From NCBI GenBank assembly GCA_035456105.1, contig DATIDV010000043.1, positions 124,001 through 188,000 of the forward strand: 64,000 bases of DNA, read 5' to 3'. Under the pieces are notes generated by a model. The model did not search any database and was not told the origin of the DNA. It worked only from the letters and a program-made list of their open reading frames with translations. Position numbers and translations under genes: made by a program. Every line of letters begins with the position of its first letter. Within the stretch, counting starts at the first letter, position 1. Shown piece by piece: positions 27,429 to 35,676 of this stretch. The DNA is from Viridibacterium sp035456105 (lineage in GTDB: Bacteria > Pseudomonadota > Gammaproteobacteria > Burkholderiales > Rhodocyclaceae).

Positions 27429-28448
27429 ATGTTGTTGAGAGTTGGTGCCCTGGCCAGGCAGACAGGCCTGACGGTAAGAACGCTGCACCACTACGACGAG
27501 ATCGGTTTGCTCACGCCTTCCCATCGATCCGAAGCCGGTTATCGCCTCTACACGCGCGATGACGTGGCCCGGCTGCACCAGATCCAGGCTTTGAAACAGC
27601 TCGGGTTTGCGCTGGCAGATATCGCTGGAACGCTGGCCAGCGATGGTGAGGCGCTTGAAGACATCGTCAGCCGGCAGCTTGCCGCGCTGGACCAGCAGAT
27701 CGAGCAGGCGGCGCGTTTGCGCGCTCAATTGCTACGAATGCAGGAGCAGATGCGCCGAGGCGAACAACCAGAGATGGCCGACTGGCTACTTACTCTGGAG
27801 TTAATGACCATGTACGAGAAATACTTTACGCCTGACGAACTGCAGTCACTCGAACAACACAAGCAACGCTCGGGCAGCGACGCGCGCTGGCCTGCGGTGA
27901 TCACAGCGATGCACGAGCTGATGGAGCGCAGTACGCTGCCGACAGACCCTTCCGCGCAGGAACGCATCGGGGAGTGGATGCAGCTCTCCGAAGACATGAC
28001 GGGCAACGACCCGGGACTGATGATGAAGCTGCGCACGATGCTGAGTGAGGAAGCGGCGCTGCAGGAGAAGATGGGCATGACGCCTGCATTGCGCGCGTAC
28101 GTCATGCGTTGCATGCAGGCGCGGCAGGAGGCGCTTTATGCGAAGTACCTGACGCCCGCCGAGGTGCAGCGCGTGATGGAGGGCCGCAACAAGATCGGCG
28201 AACAATGGCCGCCGCTGGTTGCCGCCATGCGCAGGCGCGTCGAAGCCGGTGCCGGCATACACGATGCAGAGGTACGCAAGCTGGCGGCCCAGTGGCAGAA
28301 GTTGTTTGATGTCACCCATCAGGGGGACGATGGCAGTCTGCGCCTGAAGCTGCGTGCGGCCTATGCTCAGGAACCGGAGCTATTGCGCGCAACGGGGCTT
28401 GATCTGCCGCTGCTGGAATTTGTCGGGCGGGCGATGGCGGCGCTGTAG
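27429..28448 (+). CDS. MerR-family regulator with duplicated TipAS-like effector region
   Basis: A 339-residue transcription factor. The winged-helix MerR DNA-binding domain is residues 3-72 (VGALARQTGLTVRTLHHYDE, then GYRLYTRDDVARL), with a dimerisation coiled coil at about 75-112. The effector part consists of two similar helical units: about 129-232 (YEKYFTPDELQSLEQHK ... LRAYVMRCMQARQ) and 237-337 (YAKYLTPAEVQRVMEGRNK ... LLEFVGRAM). Each resembles a TipAS-type drug-binding module. The ATG at 27429 has AAGGAGAGCAAACG in front; the GTG at 27405 is too close to the -10 box. It is controlled by the upstream dyad promoter. Confidence 0.87.
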   Translation: MLLRVGALARQTGLTVRTLHHYDEIGLLTPSHRSEAGYRLYTRDDVARLHQIQALKQLGFALADIAGTLASDGEALEDIVSRQLAALDQQIEQAARLRAQLLRMQEQMRRGEQPEMADWLLTLELMTMYEKYFTPDELQSLEQHKQRSGSDARWPAVITAMHELMERSTLPTDPSAQERIGEWMQLSEDMTGNDPGLMMKLRTMLSEEAALQEKMGMTPALRAYVMRCMQARQEALYAKYLTPAEVQRVMEGRNKIGEQWPPLVAAMRRRVEAGAGIHDAEVRKLAAQWQKLFDVTHQGDDGSLRLKLRAAYAQEPELLRATGLDLPLLEFVGRAMAAL

Positions 28449-28583
28449 CACGTTGCGTCGGCCGCGTTCCCTTCGGCCGACGCAACTGCGCGACACAGAC
28501 TGTGGCGTTTCGACGCATTGAATGTTCGCGTCAGGCACTCTCTGCTCGGGCCGGGAACCAAGCGCGCTTTTCTGGCCGCTGCT

Positions 28584-28610
28584 TGTCACAAACAATGAGG
28601 CCATTCCGTC
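28584..28610 (+). promoter_or_regulatory. ECF41-type promoter upstream of its own sigma gene
   Basis: TGTCACA at 28584-28590, a 16-bp spacer, then CGTC at 28607-28610. This is the reported ECF41 consensus, and an identical arrangement precedes the target gene at 29657. It predicts autoregulation. Confidence 0.85.
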
Positions 28611-28650
28611 TACAAAGTATCTGTTCAACCCGGCCCCAACACCCACCCTC

Positions 28651-29565
28651 ATGAGCCCCCTCACCGATCGCGCCTCACGCTACGACCACGAACACGCACG
28701 CAGCCTGCGTGCCCTTGCCTACCGCATGCTCGGCTCGCGCGCCGAGGCCGAAGACATCGTGCAGGAGGCCTGGCTGCGCTGGGCTCAGGTGGATGAAAGC
28801 ACGGTCCACCATGCCGGTGCTTTCCTGTCGCGTCTGGTAACCAATCTATGCCTGGACAAGCTGGGCTCGGCGGCGGCGAGACGCGAGCAGTATGTCGGCG
28901 TGTGGCTGCCGGAGCCGCTACTGGATGAGGACGCAGGCTGGTGGCCTGACCCCCAGGTGCAGGCCGAATTCGCGCAGGATGTGTCCATCGCTTTCATGCT
29001 CGCGCTGGAGCGCTTGTCGCCGCTGGAACGTGCGGCCTTCCTGCTGCACGAAGTATTCGATGTGGATTTCGACGAGATCGGCCGACGCCTGGAACGCAGC
29101 CCGGCCGCATGTCGCCAATTGGCAAGTCGTGCGCGCAACAACGTGAAGGCCGACTATGCGCGCCGCGAAGTGCAGGAAGAAGAACGCGAGCGTTTGTTCA
29201 GTGCATTCAGCCAAGCCGTGCGCGACTTCGATGTGGCAGCTCTGGCAAAGGTGCTGAGTGAGGACGCCGTCATGCTGGCGGATGGCGGCGGCAAGGTCAG
29301 TGCGGTATCGCGTCCCCTGCATGGTGGCAAGGTGATTGCACAAACCCTCATCGGCTTCGCGAAGCTGCCCGGCAGCATTGCCTGGCGCTGGGAGCCGACA
29401 CACATCAATGGTTTGCCAGGCTGCCTGATCTTCGACGACGCGACGGGCCAGCTGGTGCAAACCATTGCGCTGGCCCCGTCGGCCACCGAGCCAGGCCGTA
29501 TCGGGACGCTCTACATCCAGCGCAATCCCGACAAGCTGCAAGGCGTACTGGCCGCGCGAACATGA
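28651..29565 (+). CDS. ECF41-family RNA polymerase sigma factor (SigJ-like)
   Basis: A 304-residue sigma factor with the C-terminal SnoaL-like extension that defines ECF41. Region 2 is at about 10-75 (LRALAYRMLGSRAEAEDIVQ). Region 4 is at about 115-165 (RLSPLERAAFLLHEVFDVDF, DEIGRRLERSPAACRQLASR). The group signatures WLPEP (85-89) and DGGGK (211-215) are both present. No anti-sigma factor is adjacent, as usual for this group, in which the C-terminal domain itself controls activity. The start at 28651 is chosen because the frame from 28522 would cover the promoter. The adjacent target is an AhpD-like gene. Confidence 0.93.
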   Translation: MSPLTDRASRYDHEHARSLRALAYRMLGSRAEAEDIVQEAWLRWAQVDESTVHHAGAFLSRLVTNLCLDKLGSAAARREQYVGVWLPEPLLDEDAGWWPDPQVQAEFAQDVSIAFMLALERLSPLERAAFLLHEVFDVDFDEIGRRLERSPAACRQLASRARNNVKADYARREVQEEERERLFSAFSQAVRDFDVAALAKVLSEDAVMLADGGGKVSAVSRPLHGGKVIAQTLIGFAKLPGSIAWRWEPTHINGLPGCLIFDDATGQLVQTIALAPSATEPGRIGTLYIQRNPDKLQGVLAART

Positions 29566-29656
29566 GTCCGTTCGCGCTGGGTGGCTGTGCCAGTTGCAAA
29601 GCTGGCGAGAACGACATTTATGAATGGCTGCGACAGGGAAGTTTTTCCTGCCTCGA

Positions 29657-29683
29657 TGTCACACGTCGTGCGACTGGATCGTC
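29657..29683 (+). promoter_or_regulatory. ECF41-type promoter of the AhpD-like target gene
   Basis: TGTCACA at 29657-29663, 16 bp, then CGTC at 29680-29683, in the leader of the carboxymuconolactone-decarboxylase-type gene. Both boxes and the spacer length are the same as at 28584. Confidence 0.88.
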
Positions 29684-29744
29684 TTGAGGGTGTGATCACA
29701 AACAAATGCATCCACCCTTCATCACTCACACGAAAGAGACGATC

Positions 29745-30251
29745 ATGAGCAATGCACATTCTCAAGACACCCTGCCCCGCCTGAGCTTCGCCGAGCAGTC
29801 GCCCGAGCTGGTCAAGAAGCTCGTCGACTTCAGCATGGCCATCACCCACAGCGGTCACATCGATCCGTTGATCTCCCATCTGGTCGACATCCGCGCATCG
29901 CAAATGAACGGCTGCGCGTTTTGCCTGGACATGCACGTCAAGGAAGCCAGGCTGCATGGCGAGCGCGAGCTGCGCCTGTATCACGTTGCGATCTGGCGCG
30001 AGTCACAACTGTTCAGCACGAAGGAACGCGCCGCACTGGCTCTGACCGAAGCGCTGACGCAGATTGCGCCGACGGGCCTCTCCGACGAGCTCTATGCCGA
30101 AGCGCGCGAGCAGTTCACTGCGAAGGAACTGTCTACGCTGGTCTTCCGCATCATGGGCATCAACGCGTGGAATCGCGCCAATGTGGCCTTCCGCACCACA
30201 CCCGGCACGGGTGACAAAGCCTTCGGGCTCGACAAGGCCGGGCTCGTCTGA
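29745..30251 (+). CDS. Carboxymuconolactone decarboxylase family (AhpD-like) protein
   Basis: A 168-residue all-helical protein of the CMD/AhpD fold. The redox motif CxxC with its His is at Cys57, Cys60 and His64 (MNGCAFCLDMHVKEAR), and the family segment LFSTKERAALALTEALTQIA follows at about 90-110. Relatives with the CxxC act as alkylhydroperoxidase-type thiol peroxidases or reductants. Genes of this family are the standard partners of ECF41 sigma factors, and the promoter here agrees. The ATG at 29745 gives MSNAHSQDTLPRL; the frame from 29706 is longer without support. Confidence 0.9.
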   Translation: MSNAHSQDTLPRLSFAEQSPELVKKLVDFSMAITHSGHIDPLISHLVDIRASQMNGCAFCLDMHVKEARLHGERELRLYHVAIWRESQLFSTKERAALALTEALTQIAPTGLSDELYAEAREQFTAKELSTLVFRIMGINAWNRANVAFRTTPGTGDKAFGLDKAGLV

Positions 30252-30496
30252 GTCCGGCCAGTACGGCCAGCCACCTTCTGCGATGCCTGCGTGCGCGAAC
30301 GGAAGCTTCGCGCACGCGGTACGCGAATGCGCTACCCGGTCGACAGTGCACGATCAGCAATATTTTGAAACAAACACCAGTAATCCTTGTCTTGACGTTC
30401 TGCGGCAAGGACGTCATCTTCGCAAGTCGGTTCGCCCGGACCACAGCGACTCCATTCCGACGCATCGCCCTCCCCGCTCATCAGCAAAGGATCAGA

Positions 30497-31996
30497 ATGC
30501 TCAGCAGTATTGCGCGCCAATCCAGGAGCGCGCTTTGTCTATTGGTGGTGGTGCTCGCCGGATGCAAGGCCGTAGGCCCGGACTACAAGGCTCCGGAACT
30601 CTCGGCCACGGACCTGCCGAGCCAATGGACCTCCCCCACAAATGCGGCCAGGGATGGCGCCGCAGGCGGCACCACGCCGGCGCCCGCGGCACAGTGGTGG
30701 GCCGAGCTTTCGGACCCGGTCCTGAACCTCCTGGTAGACGCGGCCTTCAAAAGCAGTCCCACGCTTGAGGTGGCGATGGCGAAGCTTGGCCAGTCGCGCT
30801 TGCAGTCTGTCCAATCCGGCGCGGCGAGCCTGCCCACGGCAGATGCCTCGGGGGCGACTCAGCGCAGCGGAACTGAAGGATCGAGCGCCCTGGGCTCCTG
30901 GCTGTCCATGAACGCGTCCTGGGAGCTGGATCTGTTCGGCTCCGTACGGCGTGGCCAGGAGGGAGCGCATGCCCGCGAAGAAGCGCAAGTAGCAACGCTG
31001 GCCGATGCGCGCGTGAGCCTGGCGGCCGATGTGACGGACGCCTATCTGAACCATCGCACCTGTCAGTCTCTCGTGACCTTGAGCGATCAGGATCTGAACT
31101 CCCGCGTGGCGACCGGGAAACTCACCGTCGCCAGCGTGGAATCCGGCTTCACCGCGCCTTACCAGGGCATCCGCAGCACCGCGACCATTGCCGAAGCGAA
31201 AACCCGCGTGGCTGCGACCAAAGCGCGCTGTCAGCAACTGGAGAATCTGCTCACGCGGCTCACAGGGATTACACGCCCTGAGTTGATGAAGACTCTGGCG
31301 GTGCAGCCTGTCGGCCTCGATCGACTGCCGGCCCCCAGGCACTTCAGCGTCGCCATACCGGCCGAAGCGGTGATGCAGCGCCCCGATATCCGCGCTGCGG
31401 AGCGTCGCCTGGCGGCGGCCTCGGCCGATATTGGTCTGGCCGAAGCAAATCGCTACCCGCGTCTGGCACTCAACGGCACGCTCGGCTATTCGGCGGTCAG
31501 CTCGGATGGAGGCGGATCCCTGTCGTTCGGCACGTGGTCCTTCGGGCCATCGTTCAGTCTGCCGATTTTCGATGGAGGTCGTCGTAAGGCCGAAGTCGAG
31601 ATCGCCCGGCTCAGATACGAAGAATCGCTCGCCAACTTCAAGGCAGAGACGCGCAACGCCATCCAGGAAGTAGAGGATGGGCTGACACGCTATGCAGCTG
31701 CGCACGATCGCGCCGAAAATGCACGCCTGGCCGCCAACGAATATCTGCGCTTCTTTGGTAGCGTCGAAGAGCGCTACCGTGAAGGGGCAAGCAATCTCAT
31801 GGAGCTTGAAGACGCGCGACGCGCAATGCTTGGCGCGCAACAAACCCTTCTGGGCGTGCAACAGGAGCTGCTGCAGGCCTGGGTCGCACTGAACCGCGCC
31901 ACGGGCGGTGCCGCGCAGTACGCGCCGGCGGCCATCACGCCACAAACAAGTACCCCCGCAACAAATACCCCTGCGGCCACTGCACCCGTCAAATGA
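30497..31996 (+). CDS. Outer-membrane factor lipoprotein of an efflux system (NodT family)
   Basis: A 499-residue TolC-like channel. The signal peptide ends at the lipobox LAGC (Cys23), followed by the family start KAVGPDYKAPEL. Two long helical repeats are visible, including SWLSMNASWELDLFGSVRRG and FGPSFSLPIFDGGRRKAEVE, both hallmark sequences of NodT proteins. AAGGATCAG precedes the ATG at 30497. The stop overlaps the start of the adaptor gene (ATGA), so the two are coupled. Unusually, the outer-membrane gene comes first. Confidence 0.92.
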   Translation: MLSSIARQSRSALCLLVVVLAGCKAVGPDYKAPELSATDLPSQWTSPTNAARDGAAGGTTPAPAAQWWAELSDPVLNLLVDAAFKSSPTLEVAMAKLGQSRLQSVQSGAASLPTADASGATQRSGTEGSSALGSWLSMNASWELDLFGSVRRGQEGAHAREEAQVATLADARVSLAADVTDAYLNHRTCQSLVTLSDQDLNSRVATGKLTVASVESGFTAPYQGIRSTATIAEAKTRVAATKARCQQLENLLTRLTGITRPELMKTLAVQPVGLDRLPAPRHFSVAIPAEAVMQRPDIRAAERRLAAASADIGLAEANRYPRLALNGTLGYSAVSSDGGGSLSFGTWSFGPSFSLPIFDGGRRKAEVEIARLRYEESLANFKAETRNAIQEVEDGLTRYAAAHDRAENARLAANEYLRFFGSVEERYREGASNLMELEDARRAMLGAQQTLLGVQQELLQAWVALNRATGGAAQYAPAAITPQTSTPATNTPAATAPVK

Positions 31997-33210
31997 GTTA
32001 CGCCATGCCCTACTTTCATTCGCGCCGAAGCCGCCACCGCAGTCACCGCAGCGCCCATGCCACTGTACTCACCCTTGCCTGCCTCTCGCTGCTCATGCCG
32101 GCAAGCGCAGCGCACGCGCAATCAAGCACGCTATCCGCCACCAGCCAGAGCAGCGCTGGCAGCAAAGGCGCGCCCGCCTCTTCCGCCAATACTTCCGCCA
32201 ACACCTCCACCACCCCGCAAGCTCAGCCACAGCCCCCGCGTGCTGTCGTGCTGGTGACCGCCAGAACCGAGATGTGGCCTGACGAGGTTGAGGTGTATGG
32301 CAACATCATGCCCTGGCAGGAAACGCACATCGGCACCGAAATCGGCGGGCTGCGCCTGATCAGCGTGCGGGCCAATGTCGGCGATGTCGTGAAGAAAGGC
32401 CAGGTGCTCGCGCAACTGAATCCGACCTCGGTAGAAGCGGAGCTGGAAGCGACGAATGCGCAACTGATGGAAGCACAGGCAGCGCTGGCGCAAGCCGACG
32501 CCACCCTGACCCGGGCCAAGCGCCTTGCGCCCTCGGGGGGTGTCAGCCAGCAGGAAATGACGCTCTACGAGACGCAGAAGCAAACGGCCGAGGCACGCCT
32601 CAACGCCACACGGGCGCGCGTCAAGACGCAAGAACTCAAACTGGAATCGACGACGCTGGTCGCCCCCGACGATGGCGTGATTTCCTCCAGGTCAGCCTCC
32701 GAAGGCGCCATCATTCAAGCCGGCAGCGAACTCTTCCGTCTGATTCGCTACGGGCGCCTTGAGTGGCGGGCAGAGGTCAAGGCGGACGTGCTGTTGCAAC
32801 TCTCGCCAGGTCAGGAAATCACACTCGACAGCCCACTGGGCGATTCCGTAAAAGGCCGCGTGCGCCAGATCGCGCCCACCATTGACCTGACAACGCGCAC
32901 GGGCCTGGTATATGTCGACCTGCCAGCCAACACGCATTTCAAGGCTGGATTCCAGGCGTCCGGCACACTCGCACTCAAACGTAAGGCACTCAACCTGCCA
33001 GCCAGCGCCGTGCGACATGACGAAAAGGGCGATCAGGTATTCACAGTCAATGCCGCCAACAAGGTAGAAGCCAACAAGGTGCAGCTTGGCCGCACGGTCG
33101 ACAGCCGGATCGAGATTGTCTCGGGACTGAATGGGCGCACCGGCGTCATCGCCAGGGATGTCGAAGCACTGAAGGCAGGCGACACGGTGATCGTAGGCAA
33201 GGCGCCATAG
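31993..33210 (+). CDS. RND efflux periplasmic adaptor subunit
   Basis: A 405-residue membrane-fusion protein. The N-terminal signal region reaches to about 45 (AHATVLTLACLSLLMPASAA). A Ser/Thr/Pro linker follows. Then come the barrel-sandwich half (GGLRLISVRANVGDVVKKGQ), an alpha hairpin at about 155-215 (LEATNAQLMEAQAALAQADA), the returning lipoyl half (LVAPDDGVISSRSASEGAII) and a beta-barrel region. It should connect the outer-membrane factor to an inner-membrane pump, but no pump gene follows; the next gene is on the opposite strand. A partner elsewhere in the genome is likely. Confidence 0.9.
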   Translation: MSYAMPYFHSRRSRHRSHRSAHATVLTLACLSLLMPASAAHAQSSTLSATSQSSAGSKGAPASSANTSANTSTTPQAQPQPPRAVVLVTARTEMWPDEVEVYGNIMPWQETHIGTEIGGLRLISVRANVGDVVKKGQVLAQLNPTSVEAELEATNAQLMEAQAALAQADATLTRAKRLAPSGGVSQQEMTLYETQKQTAEARLNATRARVKTQELKLESTTLVAPDDGVISSRSASEGAIIQAGSELFRLIRYGRLEWRAEVKADVLLQLSPGQEITLDSPLGDSVKGRVRQIAPTIDLTTRTGLVYVDLPANTHFKAGFQASGTLALKRKALNLPASAVRHDEKGDQVFTVNAANKVEANKVQLGRTVDSRIEIVSGLNGRTGVIARDVEALKAGDTVIVGKAP

Positions 33211-33435
33211 CGCTGTTCGAGCCGCTGCTACGCAGGCCCGCAGAGCGAGCACCGATGGCGGCGCAGCGAACTGGATCTCAAACAGTTTTGGCAGCTGCTA
33301 CCCATCGAGCCAGCCCGTTTCACGGAAAGCGCTTGTCAGAGGCTTCCGCAGCGTGATCGCATCCCATCGCGCATGAATTTGCGCGCGAAGAGAAGACAAA
33401 ACGAGGCCTGCTACTGGCCGGCCCCTTTGTTCTCG

Positions 33436-34185
33436 TTACGGCTGTTTCTTGGCTGCATCCTGGAACGCCTTGATCACGGCGGCCACGTTGCCGGTCGGCT
33501 TGCCCACCGTAATGAAGCCCAATGGACGCTCCAGCTTCGCGGTGTCAACCACCGAGACCTTCGCAGAGTCAACGAAGCCCATGCCGACGCCACCAAACCC
33601 GTTTTCTTTGATAGCGACCTGCTCGGCGACCACCTTCACAGAGGGCACTGCCGTGGCGGAGACGTCGTACTCCTTGCCCCCGAGCACGACCTTCTTGATC
33701 ATCGCGCGCGTGCCGCCGGTGAACTCATCGACAAACAGCGCGATAGGCGCGTCCTTGCCGCCGACTTCCTTCCAGTTGCTGATCTTGCCCGTGTAGATGT
33801 CACGGACCTGGGCCCACGAGAGCGTTTTGACGGGATTGCTCTTGTGCACGACAAAGACGATTTCATCGGTCTTCACTAGCGTCATGACGAGCTTGGAAGG
33901 ATCCACTTGCTTGCCCGCCGCATCCGCAGCGGCGGCAGCGATCTCCAGCGGCTCCGAGGTCATCGACGCGTCACACTTGCCACTCACCAGATCAACCAGA
34001 CCACGCCCCGTCGCGTTGCCGACCACGACGAGTGTATGGCGGGTGTTTTTTTCCACCTCTGCCTGGTATGGATTGATGACGCGGTTCACCACCGTCGTCG
34101 CACCGTTCAGGCGCACCTCGGCAGCTGAAACGGAAAGACAGGTAACTGCCAAGGCAACACTGGTCGCAACAGTAGAAAAGCGCAT
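33436..34185 (-). CDS. PstS-like phosphate/anion-binding periplasmic protein
   Basis: A 249-residue secreted substrate-binding protein. The signal peptide is MRFSTVATSVALAVTCLSVS, with cleavage near AAEVR. The mature part has the PBP-like pattern: GATTVVNRVINP, CDASMTSEPLEIA, VFVVHKSNPVKTLSWAQVRD, IYTGKISNW and FTGGTRAMIKKVVL. It resembles the phosphate-binding PstS family. There are no pstCAB genes beside it, so it may act as a sensor or scavenger. An ATG at 34200 in the same frame is possible, but GGAG lies 9 bases before the ATG at 34185. Confidence 0.75.
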   Translation of the reverse strand: MRFSTVATSVALAVTCLSVSAAEVRLNGATTVVNRVINPYQAEVEKNTRHTLVVVGNATGRGLVDLVSGKCDASMTSEPLEIAAAAADAAGKQVDPSKLVMTLVKTDEIVFVVHKSNPVKTLSWAQVRDIYTGKISNWKEVGGKDAPIALFVDEFTGGTRAMIKKVVLGGKEYDVSATAVPSVKVVAEQVAIKENGFGGVGMGFVDSAKVSVVDTAKLERPLGFITVGKPTGNVAAVIKAFQDAAKKQP

Positions 34186-34705
34186 TCTTTTTGACTCCAT
34201 GAAAGACGGACCAACGAACAGTCGGATGACAGGGCATCCTTCAAACACTTCTGTCTGAGAACTCGCATATCGACGCTGCGGGTCAGCACTTTAGTGAAAC
34301 TCTGTGGCGCGCCCGATATCGACACTGCGCTTGAGTACTAGCGCACAACTCTGGCCAACCATCCGAAAACAAGTGTCACGAAACATGGCGTTACGAACAC
34401 GCTTCATATCAGCTCTGATGCGCAAAAAAACCCCGCAATGCGTGACCATTTCCATGGGTGTGCTGAATCCTCCACTGGCGCGAACGCGAGTGAGAGCCGA
34501 GCCTCGTCCCGAATTCCAGTGGGTTCGGGCGTTGGACAAGCCAGTGAAAGAATTTTTTTCACATCCAGTGAGGCGTTAGCTTCCGGCAACGCCTCGCACA
34601 GAACTGAGGAAGAGACGGCTCGATGGAGTCGTCCCTTCCGCTAACAGGAGTCTGCTCTGCGCGTGTGGGCCGATGGAGGACCCGGTCTGACCAGGTCTCT
34701 GCCTG
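34186..34705. other. Intergenic region, possible sRNA source
   Basis: Together with the following terminator this leaves about 680 bp without a gene. A strong hairpin GAGGCGTT-N10-AACGCCTC lies at 34570-34595. A T-rich stretch (GAATTTTTTTCAC) is at about 34551-34563, and a perfect terminator follows at 34706-34740. No open frame here has a credible start. The segment about 34400-34740 could encode a small RNA. Confidence 0.35.
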
Positions 34706-34740
34706 AAACAGAAGGCCACGCGATACGTGGCCTTCTGTTT
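34706..34740. terminator. Bidirectional intrinsic terminator
   Basis: AAACAGAAGGCCACG (34706-34720), loop CGATA, CGTGGCCTTCTGTTT (34726-34740). The stem is a perfect 15 bp with A/T tracts on both sides. It ends wrbA transcription on the minus strand and anything coming from the left. The core GGCCACG/CGTGGCC recurs at 60405 and 62291. Confidence 0.85.
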
Positions 34741-34869
34741 GATCGTGAAGATCTTCAGCGCGGTGATCGGGTGGGAATTTTCGAATGGCGGCTCAATGCA
34801 TGCACGGGACGCTGACTCAACCAGAAATCCACCCTGATCCGTAAGCGGGATTCGACGCGATCAAGTCGA

Positions 34870-35478
34870 CTAACTTTTGGCCGCCAGCTTTGAAGCAATC
34901 GAAGCAACGTGTCGGCCCTGGAATTTCGCCATGCCAAGCTCCTGCTCGCTCGGCTGGCGTTCGCCCTGGCCACCGGCAATTGTCGATGCGCCGTAGGGGC
35001 TACCGCCCTTGATTTCATCCAGCCCCATCTGTCGCTGCTCGCTGTAGGGCATGCCGACGACCACCATGCCAAGGTGCAGCAGGGTCGGGTGGAAGGTGAG
35101 AATCGTGCTCTCCTGACCGCCGTGCTGGGTGGCACTGGAAGTGAACACGCTGCCAACCTTGCCGACAAGTGCGCCGCTCATCCACAGGGCACCTGTCTGA
35201 TCAAGAAAGTTGCGCATCTGACCAGTCATATTGCCGAAGCGTGTGGGCGTCCCGAAAATGATGCCGTCGTAATCACCCAACTCTCCTGGCGTGGCAACCG
35301 GCGCGGTCTGATCCAGCTTGCCACCAACTTTGCGCAAGGCATCTTCCGACATCAGTTCCGGCACGCGCTTGATCGTAACAACGGCACCCGGCACCTCGGC
35401 AGCGCCTTCGGCTTCGGCCTGCGCCATGCGTTCGATGTGTCCATACATGCTGTGATAGAGAACAAGAATCTTTGCCAT
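34870..35478 (-). CDS. wrbA: NAD(P)H:quinone oxidoreductase, WrbA type
   Basis: A 202-residue flavodoxin-like FMN enzyme that reduces quinones by two electrons and protects against redox cycling. It begins MAKILVLYHSMYGHIERMAQ, the FMN phosphate loop. GTPTRFGNMTGQMRNFLDQT, SSATQHGGQESTILTFHPTL and GGSPYGASTIAGGQGERQPS are WrbA signatures. Length matches the family. It stands alone between intergenic regions, and a bidirectional terminator follows at 34706-34740. Confidence 0.95.
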   Translation of the reverse strand: MAKILVLYHSMYGHIERMAQAEAEGAAEVPGAVVTIKRVPELMSEDALRKVGGKLDQTAPVATPGELGDYDGIIFGTPTRFGNMTGQMRNFLDQTGALWMSGALVGKVGSVFTSSATQHGGQESTILTFHPTLLHLGMVVVGMPYSEQRQMGLDEIKGGSPYGASTIAGGQGERQPSEQELGMAKFQGRHVASIASKLAAKS

Positions 35479-35523
35479 GGCTACCTCATTTCTATTGATC
35501 GGGTTTGTTAGGGTCTAACTGAA

Positions 35524-35673
35524 CTACTCATCCTCGGGGCTGATTCGGCGACGCCGCCGCGACCAACCCAAAGCCAGACCGGCCACGCCCACCAAGGCGA
35601 TGGACGCTGGTTCGGGAACCTCCGCATCGATTGCTGCAAGCGACCACACCGCAAAAGATGCAGCCCTTGGCCT
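35524..35673 (-). pseudogene. C-terminal remnant of a PEP-CTERM sorted protein
   Basis: On the minus strand a 49-codon frame ends AEVPEPASIALVGVAGLALG, then WSRRRRRISPEDE and a stop. This is a complete PEP-CTERM sorting signal: VPEPAS, a membrane helix and an Arg cluster. The same frame is closed by TGA at 35674-35676, and upstream sequence makes sense only in another frame, so the gene is truncated or frameshifted. It implies that the genome has, or had, an exosortase system. It lies just upstream of wrbA, on the same strand. Confidence 0.65.
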
Positions 35674-35676
35674 TCA

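Noticed and set aside
30539..31945. 468-codon minus frame opposite the outer-membrane factor
   Set aside because: Shadow of the NodT-type gene; no motif and no ribosome binding site.
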